Source: Mycolicibacterium frederiksbergense (lineage in GTDB: Bacteria; Actinomycetota; Actinomycetes; Mycobacteriales; Mycobacteriaceae). Taken from it: a DNA stretch of 64,000 bases. Both the position numbers and the translations under genes were made by a program. The notes under the pieces are model-generated. The model made no database searches, was not told the DNA's origin, and saw only the letters and a program-made list of their open reading frames with translations. Each line of letters starts with the position of its first letter. The first letter of the stretch is position 1. The stretch lies in assembly GCF_029893345.1 (NCBI RefSeq), contig NZ_JARXVE010000014.1, forward strand, positions 39,594 to 103,593, in the 5' to 3' direction. This document shows, piece after piece, positions 44,593 through 56,700 of this stretch.

Positions 44593-46173
44593 CTATAGGG
44601 AAAGTCGGTCACGCAGCGTCGCAAGGCATTTCCTGAACTCGTCGATGCGGGATACAATTCTCCGCTGTTCGTCAAGCGGCGGCAGCGGAATTTCGAGGGC
44701 GGCCAAGCTCTTACTATTCAACGTGCTGCCCTTGACCGCCGACTTGGTGCGCCTCATGGGGTCAACAACTTTGAGGATGCGAAACAGGTACTCGCGAGTC
44801 TCTTCGTGATACGGGCTTATAGACATTATTGCTTCGTTGTGAACAGCATCCATGCCTAGAATGGACATCTTTCCGATCGTCAGTTTGAAGCTATAAAGCA
44901 GAGCACCCTTGTGCGCGAGCCGGTCTCGGTATACCTCAGATATGGCCGCTGCGCTCACCCCCTCTTTGGTATGGGTGATTACCTGCTGATCAACCAAGTC
45001 GGCGATTGAAACGAACGGGACCGTACTAGACCCCCACCAGCGGGTGTCGCCGCGTCGAGGCGTGCGTCCCATCTGCAACTCTGCAAGATCACCGAGCCGC
45101 ACCCACACCCAGGAGTCGGGTAGATCGAAAGGCAGATCGTCTCCGTCAAGTGTGGATATTGTTCGCAATTCACGAGCCGCCGCCAGTTCCTCCAGCAGTC
45201 CGCGGCCCGTTCCTTCGGACGGAACCTGTTCTACGAGTTCGCCACGCATGGCTCTGGTCAGGATCGACGCTTCGAGCTCCTTAACGTCGTCGGAGGTCTT
45301 AACGAGGTCGTCGAGATGATCAAGCGCGAAAGTGTCCTTCGAGAGACCGAAATTACCGAAGGCGACTCGGCTGAGACTTCTCCGGGCCGTTTCCTCCTCC
45401 GCTAGCCTCTGCTCGATGGCGTCGAGCTTCGCAGTGGCTAGGTTGAAGCGATCCACAATCCGATCCTGCTCGGCACGCCCTGGGAAGCCGAGGGCGAAGG
45501 CCCCCAAACTCGTACCATTGATGTTCGATTGACCGATTGCGTCGGTCCGGACACGCCGAGCCCAACTCCTGCCGTAGGTGGAACCTAACCAAATATTCAC
45601 GAACTCGGCGCTGACATCCGGGTCGAACCGAACACGTATCAGGTAGGAAGCAAAGGTGTACGCATCTGCGTCACCATGGTAGACAGCAGATTTGCCGACA
45701 AGTTCACGGCTGTTCGTACGGTTGAAAAGTAGATCGTTCTCTCGAAGAAGCAAGCCATCCGCATCGGACAGTTGAGGCAGAAACTTGAGCGTCGAATAAT
45801 CGATCTTCTGACGCTGGATGTTACCCATCCGCAGAATAGGCAGATCTCCTGTATCGGACGCCTTCATCGAGGTGCCGTAGCTTATGTCCACCGCGAGGTT
45901 ACCCAGGTACGAGGTTGCCCAACTTTCGGGAAGCGAAAGGCTCACTAGCGCAGGATCTTTCGAGGAGAGCTTCCGCGATGGTTTAGTTCCGGAGGTGCGC
46001 AGAAGGACCTTCTGCAGCAGCTCATGTCCGCTGTCCTCTGTGGCGATCTGCGGCACCAGCTCCCCAACCACTGCAAGGTCGCTAATCAGCGCCCGCAACG
46101 CATCGAGCCCACCGGGCATTCGTGCAAAGGTGTCGAGACCGTCGACGATCTCGCTAAGCGCATCAGAGTGCAC
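44593..46173 (-). CDS. hsdS: Type I restriction specificity subunit
   Basis: 526-residue DNA-recognition subunit. Two target-recognition domains can be seen: the first around LPESWATSYLGNLAVDISYGTSMKA..., the second around LPDSWVWVRLGDLAELQMGRTPRRG..., each followed by a coiled-coil spacer (AEEETARRSLSRVAF; LPPLDEQRRIVSRIDEFRK). The N-terminal 60 residues are a further helical part. The GTG start overlaps the end of hsdM by 11 nt. The sequence recognised cannot be predicted by eye. Confidence 0.93.
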   Translation of the reverse strand: MHSDALSEIVDGLDTFARMPGGLDALRALISDLAVVGELVPQIATEDSGHELLQKVLLRTSGTKPSRKLSSKDPALVSLSLPESWATSYLGNLAVDISYGTSMKASDTGDLPILRMGNIQRQKIDYSTLKFLPQLSDADGLLLRENDLLFNRTNSRELVGKSAVYHGDADAYTFASYLIRVRFDPDVSAEFVNIWLGSTYGRSWARRVRTDAIGQSNINGTSLGAFALGFPGRAEQDRIVDRFNLATAKLDAIEQRLAEEETARRSLSRVAFGNFGLSKDTFALDHLDDLVKTSDDVKELEASILTRAMRGELVEQVPSEGTGRGLLEELAAARELRTISTLDGDDLPFDLPDSWVWVRLGDLAELQMGRTPRRGDTRWWGSSTVPFVSIADLVDQQVITHTKEGVSAAAISEVYRDRLAHKGALLYSFKLTIGKMSILGMDAVHNEAIMSISPYHEETREYLFRILKVVDPMRRTKSAVKGSTLNSKSLAALEIPLPPLDEQRRIVSRIDEFRKCLATLRDRLSL

Positions 46174-47605
46174 GTTGAGCCAGCGTCTCCTCTAGCAGGT
46201 GTCGAATATCTGCGATAGCACAGGCGACCGCTGACTGCTGCAGTCGGTACGCCTCCATTAACTCAAGGGGGGTCTGACGTTCGTCGTCAGAAACGTGAGG
46301 ATTGCGAATGTCGAGGTTGTAGTCCCGTTTCTTGATCTCATCGATCGTAACGCACCATGCGTGGTCGTGCTCCGTCCGGTTGTTCCACCAGGCGCGCTCT
46401 GGCGAAAATTCGGCAGACTGGATTGGTTTAGTCTTGCTGTAGGCCTTGATGCCAACCGGCAGACGATGCTCGTAATACCAAACTTCTTTAGTTGGTGCAC
46501 CTTTAGAAAAGAACAGAAGATTAGTTGCGATTGGTGTATACGGTGCAAACGCGCTGCCTGGTATTCGCACTATTGTATGGAGATTGCACTCATTCAAGAA
46601 CGTTTCTTTGATTCGCGTCTTCACGCCCTCGCCAAATAACGTGCCATCAGGTAGAACAATTCCAGCCCGACCCCCAGGCTTCAACAGCCTCATGATCAGA
46701 ACGAGAAAAAGGTCTGCGGTTTCCCGTGTTCGCACGCTCTCGGGAAAATTTTGTTCAATACCAGACTCTTCGATTCCTCCAAAAGGCGGGTTTGTGACGA
46801 CAACATCCACCCGATCGGCAGGTCCATAATTTCGCAAAGGACGGCTCAATGTGTTTCCACGCCGGATACTGACCGGCGCGTCGAATCCATGCAGAATCAT
46901 GTTCGTCAAGCAGAGCAAATGCGGCAGCTGCTTTTTCTCAGTTCCCCTAATAGAGACCTGTAAGGTTGCCTCGTCTTCTGCTGTCCGTACTTGCGATCTC
47001 ACGTGGTCGATTGCATTGGCAAGGAATCCTCCTGTTCCGCAGGCCGGGTCAAAAACTATATCGCCCAACCTTGGATCTACCATCTCTACGATGAACTCTG
47101 TCAATGCCCTAGGGGTGTAGTATTCCCCCGAGTTGCCGGCACTTTGTAAGTCTTTTAGAAGTTTCTCGTAGAGATCATTGAACTGGTGGCGATCACTGCG
47201 AGAATTGAAATCGATGCTATTGACTTTGTTGATTACTTGACGGAGTAAAGTACCGCTCTTCATGTAGTTGTACGAATCTTCAAAAGCTTCACGGACGATT
47301 AATGTCCGCGGATTGGCTCCACCATCTAGGCTGCGCAGTCCAGGAAACAGGTCGTTATTCACGAATTGATTAAGATCCTCACCTGTTAGGCCTTCACAAT
47401 CTGCGGCCCAGGTTCGCCACTGATACTTTTTGGGCACAGCGGGCGCATACCCGTCCGCCATAAGCTCAAGCTCTTGCTCGGTGTCGTCCAGAATCTTTAG
47501 GAACACCATCCATACAAGCTGACTGAGCCTTTGTGCGTCACCGTCAACGCCGTCGTCCTGGCGCATAATGTCTTGGATGGACTTAATCAAGGTTGATGAG
47601 ATCAT
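46163..47605 (-). CDS. hsdM: Type I restriction DNA methyltransferase subunit
   Basis: 480-residue N6-adenine methyltransferase. An N-terminal helical domain (MISSTLIKSIQDIMRQDDGVDGDAQRLSQLVW) precedes the SAM motif FDPACGTGGFLANA and the catalytic NPPFGG. It modifies host sites together with HsdS. Its ATG overlaps the hsdR stop (ATGA). Clearly AT-richer than the neighbouring chromosome, which suggests horizontal transfer. Confidence 0.95.
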   Translation of the reverse strand: MISSTLIKSIQDIMRQDDGVDGDAQRLSQLVWMVFLKILDDTEQELELMADGYAPAVPKKYQWRTWAADCEGLTGEDLNQFVNNDLFPGLRSLDGGANPRTLIVREAFEDSYNYMKSGTLLRQVINKVNSIDFNSRSDRHQFNDLYEKLLKDLQSAGNSGEYYTPRALTEFIVEMVDPRLGDIVFDPACGTGGFLANAIDHVRSQVRTAEDEATLQVSIRGTEKKQLPHLLCLTNMILHGFDAPVSIRRGNTLSRPLRNYGPADRVDVVVTNPPFGGIEESGIEQNFPESVRTRETADLFLVLIMRLLKPGGRAGIVLPDGTLFGEGVKTRIKETFLNECNLHTIVRIPGSAFAPYTPIATNLLFFSKGAPTKEVWYYEHRLPVGIKAYSKTKPIQSAEFSPERAWWNNRTEHDHAWCVTIDEIKKRDYNLDIRNPHVSDDERQTPLELMEAYRLQQSAVACAIADIRHLLEETLAQRAL

Positions 47606-50058
47606 GCAGCCTCCTGATATAGCTCACGTTCGAGATCTCGAATAGCATTTTCAAATGTTTCGCGACTTCCGAAGTGCTTGATAATTTCCATCGGCGTTCC
47701 CATATTTCGGAACGGATCGACGCGGAGTACTCCGACGTCCTCCACTGTCCGGAGGCCAGAGTCGGCGTACTTGTCAAGCAGAGCCTCGATAACCTGGCGC
47801 GCCATACCTTGATACTTGCTGAGGTAGTTACTCGCCCTGACGGCCGCAGCTCGGTCTCGGCGACGCATCGGACGCAGATCGTAAGCAACATGCAAGATTA
47901 GATCGAATGGGTCCAGATCAGCCCCTACCTGCTCAAGCAGATCGTCGATAGGGATGCCCTTCTCGGCCATCTCATCTAGAAGCACCGATCGGCGGTCGGC
48001 CGATGTCCAGGCGGTCAAGAAGTCGTCGAGAGTGGCATACTCGCCGAGAACGTTTCTCCTAGTGAAGTCTTTCAAACTCTCGGTTACCAACTTCCCGTCT
48101 GCGCCAAGCAGTTGGACGCGTTCGCCGATGATCGTCACCGCCTGCCCACTTACGATCAGTTTCTTCCGCTTGGCCGTACGGTCTTCGGGCATCTCGACCC
48201 ACTCATCCGGCCCCGCCTCGCCCTCTGCCCCGGTCTCGGTCTCGTCGATTTCATCGAGGTCGTCGACAGCTTCGTCCATATCGCCGGCGGGTGGCAGTTC
48301 GACAATTTTTACCGGGTCGCCGTCAAAGTCTGGATCAGCGAATAGCTTCGTCACATTGCGAAAGTCGAGGATGACGAAAAACCACTTATCATAGTCCGTT
48401 CGTACCCGCGTGCCCCGGCCGATCATTTGTTTGAAATCGGTCATGCTCTCGATCTTGCTATCCAGGACAATGACCTTGCAGGTCTGAGCATCGACACCTG
48501 TGCTTAGAAGCTTGGAGGTTGTTGCGATTACCGGATATCTCGATTCAGGATCGATAAAATTGTCAAGCTCGGCCTTTCCTTCTTGGTCGTCACCGGTGAT
48601 CTGCATTACGTAACGCGAGTCAATATTGACCTCGTCTTTATTGAGGTTAGACAAAGCTCGGCGCATGCGGTTGGCATGGTCTATATCTACACAGAAAACT
48701 ATCGTTTTAGCGAATCGATCGGTATTTTTGAGGTACTCCGCAATCCGCTCTGCGACTCTTTTGTCGCGTTCCGGAAGCACAAGAGTCCGATCGAAGTCAT
48801 TCTGGTCGTAGTTCTTTTGTGGTATGAGTTCGCCTGAGTCATCCACCTCGCCAGCAGTAGGTCGGTAGCCAAAGGTGTCGACGTCGGTTGCGACTCGGAT
48901 CACCTTGTATGGAGCGAGGTAGCCATCTTCGATCCCTTGCCGGAGTGAGTAGGTATAGATCGGTTCGCCGAAGTAATCGATATTGCTGACCGTCTTCGTT
49001 TCTTTCGGCGTCGCGGTTAGACCAATCTGTGTTGATGAGCAGAAATATTCAAGAATTTCTCGCCATGCGCTATCCGCCCGCGCACTACCGCGGTGGCACT
49101 CGTCGACGATCACAAGGTCGAAAAAATCAGGCGAAAACTGCTTGTATATGTTCTGGATGTCTTCCGACCCCGATACCGCTTGATAGAGCGATAGATAAAC
49201 TTCGTAGCTTTTGTCAATGACTTTACCGGCATTAATACCTAGTTCAGGCACTTCCCCGGTCAGCTTCGTGATCGTCTTATGTGATGTGCTGAGCTTAGCC
49301 ATTCGGCCTTTGTACATCGAAAAGTCGTTAAGCATTGTCTGATCGATTAAGATATTACGATCCGCGAGAAAAAGAACACGTGGCTGCGACTTGGTCGGAT
49401 TCAACTTCTTGAACGCGCCCATGAATCTCCAGATGATTTGTGCGGCTGTATAGGTCTTACCCGTACCCGTTGCCATGACAAGAAGGAGTCGTTTGTCACC
49501 GGCTGCTATCGACTCAAGTGTGCGGTTAATAGCGATTCGTTGGTAGTAACGAGGGCGCCGCCCCGTGCCATCATCATGAAACTTCGTGCTGGTGACCGCG
49601 TCTTCTTTGTCAGTGATCCCACGCCACCGCTTGTACAGATCGTAAAGAACTTCCGGGCTTGGAAAATCGTCGAGCGCTATGACCTGCTCGACGTCGTGTC
49701 GAAGCCCTGTTCGGTCGTGCCAAACGAACGAATCACCGTTGGTCGTAAACACCGATGGGACATCGAGTTGCTCTGCGTACTGAATCGCTTGCTGCATCCC
49801 GTGACCTGGGGCGTGCCGATTGTCCTTGGCCTCGACTACCGCAACTGGCAGGTTCGGTCGGTACTCAAGTAGGTAGTCGACGCGCTTGGGCTTCTTTCGA
49901 ACACCCTTTTTGCCGACAACTTGGATGCGACCGGCAGAGAAGTAGAAGAACTCTTCGCGCAGGGAATCGAGAGGCCAACCCGCGGCGCTCAAGGCTGGTG
50001 TCACGAACCGAGTGCGGATCTCCGTCTCGGTAAGCTGCAGTTTGTCCGGTTCTCCCAC
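47602..50058 (-). CDS. hsdR: Type I restriction endonuclease subunit (EcoEI-like)
   Basis: 818-residue motor-nuclease. The N-terminal PD-(D/E)xK nuclease has VDYLLEYRPNLPVAVVEAK. The SF2 translocase shows MATGTGKTYTA (Walker A), VDECHRGS (DECH box), LTATP and GRGTR (motif VI). An acidic linker (DEAVDDLDEIDETETGAEGEAG) precedes a C-terminal helical EcoEI-type domain. It is the first gene of the hsdRMS operon and is intact, so the system is probably active. GTG start; AT-richer than flanks. Confidence 0.95.
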   Translation of the reverse strand: MGEPDKLQLTETEIRTRFVTPALSAAGWPLDSLREEFFYFSAGRIQVVGKKGVRKKPKRVDYLLEYRPNLPVAVVEAKDNRHAPGHGMQQAIQYAEQLDVPSVFTTNGDSFVWHDRTGLRHDVEQVIALDDFPSPEVLYDLYKRWRGITDKEDAVTSTKFHDDGTGRRPRYYQRIAINRTLESIAAGDKRLLLVMATGTGKTYTAAQIIWRFMGAFKKLNPTKSQPRVLFLADRNILIDQTMLNDFSMYKGRMAKLSTSHKTITKLTGEVPELGINAGKVIDKSYEVYLSLYQAVSGSEDIQNIYKQFSPDFFDLVIVDECHRGSARADSAWREILEYFCSSTQIGLTATPKETKTVSNIDYFGEPIYTYSLRQGIEDGYLAPYKVIRVATDVDTFGYRPTAGEVDDSGELIPQKNYDQNDFDRTLVLPERDKRVAERIAEYLKNTDRFAKTIVFCVDIDHANRMRRALSNLNKDEVNIDSRYVMQITGDDQEGKAELDNFIDPESRYPVIATTSKLLSTGVDAQTCKVIVLDSKIESMTDFKQMIGRGTRVRTDYDKWFFVILDFRNVTKLFADPDFDGDPVKIVELPPAGDMDEAVDDLDEIDETETGAEGEAGPDEWVEMPEDRTAKRKKLIVSGQAVTIIGERVQLLGADGKLVTESLKDFTRRNVLGEYATLDDFLTAWTSADRRSVLLDEMAEKGIPIDDLLEQVGADLDPFDLILHVAYDLRPMRRRDRAAAVRASNYLSKYQGMARQVIEALLDKYADSGLRTVEDVGVLRVDPFRNMGTPMEIIKHFGSRETFENAIRDLERELYQEAA

Positions 50059-50088
50059 GTCCGAGAGTGTAGAGCGACGTTGCCAGCA

Positions 50089-50315
50089 TTAGGCAGTCTT
50101 CTGCGTCCGCTTGTATAGCCACCCGACAACGACCACGAACGCCACGATCCCGATGACCTCGGCCCCGCCGCGAACAAGGTGAACGCCACCAGCGCGGTGG
50201 CCTGGTCGTCGTCGGTGTGGCCGAACACCACCTTGATCACCACAGCGGCGATGAGCACGGCCAGGATGCCCACCCCGGAGATGGGGCTGTTCGACGACCC
50301 GATCAGACCGGCCAT
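50089..50315 (-). pseudogene. Remnant of OPT-family oligopeptide transporter
   Basis: A 50-residue piece, MAGLIGSSNSPISGVGILAV..., carries the GLIGSSNxPISG motif of OPT transporters. After TLFAAG the frame shifts to EVIGIVAFVVVVGWLYKRTQKTA, then stop. Only this internal/C-terminal scrap remains, between hsdR and the helicase gene. Confidence 0.6.
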
Positions 50316-50454
50316 CTAGCCGCACACCGATCAACGCCAGTGACGGGCTGGCGCCGGTGGTACCTCCGCTGCTGTTACAGGCTTTCGCTTAGAGCGGGTC
50401 CGAGCCGGTCACCAGGGCACGGCGCAGCGGATTGGCTCGACTCCGAGCCGGCAT

Positions 50455-50477
50455 TTGTCGGTGTCCTGTGTCATCCT
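50455..50477 (+). promoter_or_regulatory. PafBC/ClpR-type (RecA-independent) DNA-damage promoter motif
   Basis: TTGTCGGTG (50455-50463), 8 bp, then CATCCT (50472-50477). The mycobacterial RecA-independent damage promoter has TTGTCRGTG-N8-TANNNT; only the first base of the -10 differs. It stands 38 bp before a small ORF and 260 bp before the giant helicase gene. Confidence 0.6.
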
Positions 50478-50514
50478 GTTCAGCTCGCCTCCCGCGGGCA
50501 TCTGAGCCTGACGG

Positions 50515-50733
50515 ATGGAGACCCCAGTGATTGTCGACGGCCCGACGCCCGTGCGTGCACCCATCGATGGCGGCGCCGATCCTCTCCGTTACGATCCGCA
50601 GCAAATTAACGTTTGCAAAGATCTCCATGGAGTGGGCGGTCCATGGTTACATGTTTCGGCTGTTGTGTCAGCACACACGGGGGCGGCCTCTTGCGCGTTC
50701 GTGCTGCAAAACATCATGAAGGCAGGGGTGTGA
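50515..50733 (+). CDS. Possible small ORF ahead of the helicase gene
   Basis: 72 codons from ATG 50515, ending 3 bp before the GTG of the giant gene and lying just behind the damage-type promoter. No ribosome site is evident and I recognise no domain (METPVIVDGPTPVRAPIDGG...). It may be a leader ORF, a cognate small protein or chance. Apart from this, 50316-50736 holds no gene. Confidence 0.3.
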   Translation: METPVIVDGPTPVRAPIDGGADPLRYDPQQINVCKDLHGVGGPWLHVSAVVSAHTGAASCAFVLQNIMKAGV

Positions 50734-50736
50734 GTC

Positions 50737-53700
50737 GTGAATTCCGTTGACCGTCATCAGCTCGTCGGACAGACATTGACGACGTTGGCCGGCGGACTCG
50801 CGCCGTTCGTCACGCAGGTCCTCAACCGCGTACTTCCGCCCGGAACTGACTGGGCCGATCTGCTGCGGGCCAAGGACGCGGCCAACGGCCGCCGCGCTGG
50901 CGAATACCAGAGCCGCGACCTGGCCCTGATGCTGCGCGCAATGACCGAACGCCTGGGCGACCTCGGCTACCCGTTCAACAGCGCGATGCCGCGGCAGGCC
51001 GAGATCTACGCCAAGGAGCTGCGCGAGGTCCGCAACAAGTGGGCCCACACCGGGGAGTTCAGTGACGCCGAGACCTACCGGGCGATCGACTCGGCGGAAC
51101 TTCTGCTGCGCGCCATCGGTGCCACGGAAGTCGCCGCCCGGGTCAACAAACTCAAAGCATCCGTCGCGGTCCCGCCTGTGACGCAGCCAGCCCCAGTGGC
51201 CCAAGCGACACCTGCTCCGGAGCCGGCTCCCGCACCGGCGGCCGACGCACCGCGTATCGAGATCTCGGCGATCTCCGACCTCAGCTACGCGATGGCCCAC
51301 TGCCGAATCCCGGTCATCGACCACATCACCGTCGACAACACCGGCGGTGACCGCCAAGGGGCGGTCATCGAGGTCGACGTCGTCAGCGCCGAAGGCTCCC
51401 ACGGCGGACCCGCCGAGATCCACCTCGACCTGCTGGCCCACCAACCGACCGTCCTGCGCACCGTCGACCTCAAACTCGACGCGGCATCGATGCTGCAGGT
51501 CGACGAACAGCGCCCCGGCGACATCCGGGTTGTCCTGCGCGACAACGCCGGCAAGGTCCTCGCCGAAACCGCCAAAGAGGTCAACATCCTGGCGGCCAAC
51601 CAATGGAAGGCCACCCCGCCGCAACTCGCGCTGGAAATCCTGGCTGCCTACATCCAGCCCAACGCAGCCGCCGTCGCCACCTTGATGATCGATGTCTCCG
51701 ATCGGCTGGGTGCTGCCACCGAGAACTCGTCGATCGACGGCTACCAGAGTGAGAATCCCGAACGCGTCGACGCCATCGCGGGAGCCGTGTTCGACGCCAT
51801 GAAGGCCCGCGACATCCGCTACGCCGAACCGCCCGCGAGCTGGGGAGACATCGGGCAGAAGGTGCGCACCCCCGCCCAGGTGCTCGACGGTCGCCTGGGC
51901 ACCTGCTTGGACACCACGCTGGTCATGGCCGCCGTCCTCGAGCAGTGCGGCATCAACACGACCATCTGGCTGATTCGCGGCCACGCCTTCCTCGGCTACT
52001 GGCGCTTCGACGGCGCGCTCGGGAACGTCTCCACCACCGAGCCCATCGATGTTGTCAATCGGGTCGACCTCGGCCACATCGGACTCGTCGAAACCACAAT
52101 GGTGACGCAGTCCGTGCCTGACGCGACATTCGAGGACGCTCGGCGCGCGCCCCGCAGCCGGCACTTCTCTGATGACCTGACCAACATCCTCGGCATCACC
52201 GACGTCCGGCAGGCCCGGCAGGCCCGCATCTATCCGCTGCCCAGCCGTAGCGCCGATGCCGACGGCAACGTCGTTGTCGCGCAATATGAACCGGGCGCCG
52301 GCCCGGTGATCGCACCGTACGTGGCCACCGACACCAAACCTGCACCGCAGGCTGAGACCGTTCCCGGCCGGATCCGGCAGTGGAAGAATGCGTTGCTTGA
52401 CCTGAGCCTGCGCAACAAGCTCATCAACTACACCGACCGCGCCGGCTACCGCCTCGAAGTCCCGGCCCCAGCACTCAGCCGATTCGAAGACGCCGTCAAC
52501 GCCGGCGCCCGGATCAGTCTGCTCGGGTCCGACGAGGTGCAGAACGTCGACATTGCCCGCGGTGTTCGATTCGGCCGGGACCTGGCCGAGGACGAACGTG
52601 AAATCCTGCTCGCCGACAAACACTGCGCCTACATCGACATCACGGCGGCGTCCTACAAGACCAAGCTCAGATACCTTGCCAACAAGGCGAAGACGATCCG
52701 TGAGGAGACCGGCGCCAACAACCTCTACCTGGCGTTCGGCATGCTCACCTGGCACCTCAACGACCGCCCCCTGCGATCACCGCTGGTGCTGGTGCCGGTG
52801 ACACTGAGCACCACGAACCGGGGCGAGCGCTACGTCATCACCATGGACGACACCGGTGCCTCCACACCGAACTACTGCCTGGTCGAGAAGCTGCGCACCT
52901 CGCTCGGCTTGGAGATCCCCGCGCTCGCACAGCCCGACGAAGACGCGTCGGGAATCGACTTGACCGGCACCTTCGACGCGGTCCGCCGTGCTGCGGCCCA
53001 GGCAGGACTGCCGTTCCGGGTCGAAGACAGCGTGCACCTTTCGATCCTGCAGTTCGCCAAGTTCCCGCTGTGGAAGGACCTCGACGAATCGTGGAAAGGG
53101 CTGTCTCGCAACAGTTTGGTGCGCCACCTCATCGAGAACCCACAGAACCCGTTCGTCGACCCGGTCACCGCCACCGCCGACGTTGATCTCAACGAGCTGA
53201 GCACGACGGTGCCGGTGCCGGCCGATGCCTCCCAACTGCGGGCGGTCGCCGACGCCGTCGGAGGCCATACCTTCGTTCTGGAAGGACCCCCGGGGACCGG
53301 CAAGTCGCAGACGATCACCAATCTGCTGGCGCATGCCATGGCCGCCGGACGTCGCGTCCTGTTCGTCGCCGAGAAGCGTGCGGCACTCGACGTGGTGAAG
53401 AAACGGCTGGAAAGCGTGGGCCTGGGTGAGCTGTCGCTGGACATCCACGACAAATCTGCGCGACCCGCGGCGGTGCGAGCCCAGATCAAGAACGCGTTGG
53501 AATTGCGGCTCAGCCATGACGCAGACCTGCTGCACACCAAATTGCAGGTCGCCGAGTCGAGCCGACACAGCCTCGCCCGCTACGCCGAGCGGCTGCACGA
53601 GCGCAACGCCGTCGGACAATCCCTGTACACCGCCCGCTCTTCGGAACTCGCGGCAGACCAGGACGTCACGCCGTTTTCCGTGCCGAGAAGCCTTGTCACC

Positions 53701-56700
53701 AATGCCGATCCCGCGATTTTCGACGCCGTGGCCCAGGCGCTCCGGACCCTGCCCGAAAAAGTTGACGACGCCCGTCCACGTCCGGACCACCCGTGGGCAT
53801 TCATCGGGGCGATCCCGCAATCGGGCCTGGACCCGGCCGCCATCCACGCCGCTGCGGTGGCCTTCGACTCGGCGCTGGACGAGCTTCACGTCGGCGGCAT
53901 CTCGCTGGATGTGGCCGGCAAGTATGAGAGTCCAGATGTCATCGACGAGTGGACACGGCTGACGAACGAGCCGCGGTACCCGCTGGCGGCGGTGGACAAC
54001 CTCAGCACCGCACAGTGGCAGGCCGACGTCACCGGAATCGAACACGCGTTGGCGAGCCTGCAACGGGGAAAACCCGAATGGCTTGCCACCGCAACGCCGG
54101 CCGCCATGGATCTCGACATTCCCGCCATCCACGCCGCGGCCGTAGCGGCCGACGAATCGGGATTCTTCGGACGCAAGAAGCGTCGACGCGCCGTGCTGGC
54201 GCAGCTCACCGAGGTCCTTGCGGTGGACCCCGCCGAGGTCAAACTCAAATCGCTGTCGGCGCTGACCGCGGACCTGCAGAACAGCCATGCCGCCGTCGCC
54301 GATCTGCGACAACAGGTTGCGGCACTTCCGGTGGTGCTGTTCGACCGCTCATGGAACCCCTTCATCGAGGCCGATGCTGGGCACGCGACGGAGAGCCTCA
54401 AGGCTCTGCGGCGCGTGGGCGAGGTGCTGTGCACGAACCCGACTGAGCCGCGCATCGCCGATCTGCGAAAGTTCTACAGCGACACCGCAGCCGGAACGAT
54501 GGCGTCGACCCTGCAGGCGCTGTCGAGCGGATGGCGACGGCTGGCCGAAACGACCGGGACCACCACGGCGGAGCAGCAGCGCTGGGCTGGTGACGGGTCG
54601 TTCATCGGGCACTGGTGGGCCACTCGCGGCACCCGTCGGTTGGAGTCCGCGGAGACCATCGAGCGGTGGATCGCACTGCTGCAACACGTCGAACCGCTGC
54701 TGCGTGCCGACATGGCCGACGCGCGGCAAGACATCCTGGCGGGCCAGGTCGTGGCCGAGGACGCCAGCCTGGCGTTTGACCGCGGTGTCGCCGTGGCCTC
54801 AGTGGCGGAACGCCTTGAGGCCAGCGGGCTGAGTGACTTCGACGTGACCGCGCACGGCAAGGCCATCCAGCGGTTCAGCACCAGCTCGTCGGCCATCCGT
54901 GATGAGCTGCGCCGCGCCATCCCCGCCCAACTGCTCGCCGGTCGCACGTTCGATGTGTACACCGAAAGCGGCCAGATCGGGCTGCTGAAGCGGCAACTGG
55001 ACAAGAAGCGCGGCGGTATGAGCGTGCGCGGCCTGATGGACAATTTCGGGGACCTGATCACACAGATCCTGCCCTGCACGTTGATGAGCCCGGACTCGGT
55101 CGCTCGGTTCTTCCCCGCACAAGCCGACATCTTCGACATCGTCGTGTTCGACGAGGCATCACAGATCCGCGTGGCTGATGCCATCGGCGCAATGGGACGC
55201 GCGAAATCCGTTGTTGTCGTGGGGGACAGCAAGCAGATGCCACCGACCAGCTTCGCGGAGGCCAATGCATCCATCGACGATGGCGAAGAAGACACCAACC
55301 CCGAAGTTATCGCCGATGAAGAGTCGATCCTCAGCGAATGCGTTCAGTCGCTGGTGCCGCAGCAGTGGTTGTCTTGGCACTACCGAAGCCAGGACGAGGC
55401 ACTGATCGCCTTCAGCAACATCCACTACTACAACGGTCGGTTGGCGTCGTTCCCGGCACCGTTGGCGCCGGCCGGTGGGCACGGGATTTCTCTGGTCCGG
55501 GTCGACGGGCAGTTCGAACGGACTGGGCGTGGAAAGACTCTGCGCACCAACAGGGTCGAGGCCGATCGCATTGTGGCGGACATCCGTGGCCGGTTCGCAT
55601 CGTCACCCGACGTTGCACCGTCGATCGGTGTGATTACGTTCAACGCTCAGCAGCGTGATCTGATCGAGAACCTGCTGCGCGACGCCGGTGACGACCGCCT
55701 GGTGCAGGCGCTCGATGAACCGGACGGATTGTTCGTCAAGAACCTCGAGAACGTCCAGGGCGACGAGCGCGACACCATCATGTTCTCGGTAGCCTTCAGC
55801 AAGAACGGCAAGGGCGTGGTGCCACTGAACTTCGGCCCACTGTCCAGGCCCGGCGGTGAACGGCGCCTCAACGTGGCGATCACCCGCGCACGATGCGAGG
55901 TGGTGCTCTACGCGAGTTTCGACCCTGTGGAGCTGCGCGCCGAGGAGACGACGCAGGTCGGCACCAAGCATCTGCGCACGTACCTAGAGATGGCGCAGCG
56001 GGGTGTGGAGACCATCACGCAGGGCGGCCGACGGAATGCGGTGATCGACCGGCACCGCGACGATATTGCTCAGTCTCTGCGGCGGGAAGGCTTCGTCGTG
56101 AAGTCCGATGTGGGGCTTTCCGACTTTCGCGTCGACCTGGTGATCGCCGACCCGAACGAACCCGACCAGCCGTTGGTAGCGGTCCTGCTCGACGGATCCG
56201 AATGGTATGAACGCAAGACGGTAGCGGATCGTGACGGCCTGCCGATCGATGTGTTGGGCAATCTGTTGCATTGGCCCGGCGTGGAACGGGTTTGGCTTCC
56301 CGAGTGGCTGAGTCAACGGGACGCGACCGTCACGCGCCTTCGGGATTCGGTGGCCGCGGCCAAACAGCGGCTGCTGGAACCGCCTGTCGAAGAAGTGGTG
56401 TCGCCACCGCAGGTGGTGGAGTCTGCACCCGTGCCGGCAGCATCGGAGGAGGTTTTCGCGTTCAGGTCAGCGCCTCTGGCGGAGCCGAAGCCTGCGCCCG
56501 CGGCGGCCCGGCGCCACCCCAACCTTGCGGAGTTCAGTGCGTGGATGCCGATCGTCATCGGCGACGTCCGCGTTCTGGACGAGATCCACAGTTCCTACAA
56601 CGAATCTCACGTGGTGAAGGTGGTCGAGTCGATCATCGAAGCCGAGGCTCCGATCCATCGGGACCGTTTGGCGAAACTCGTGGCGGGTGCATTCAGCCTC

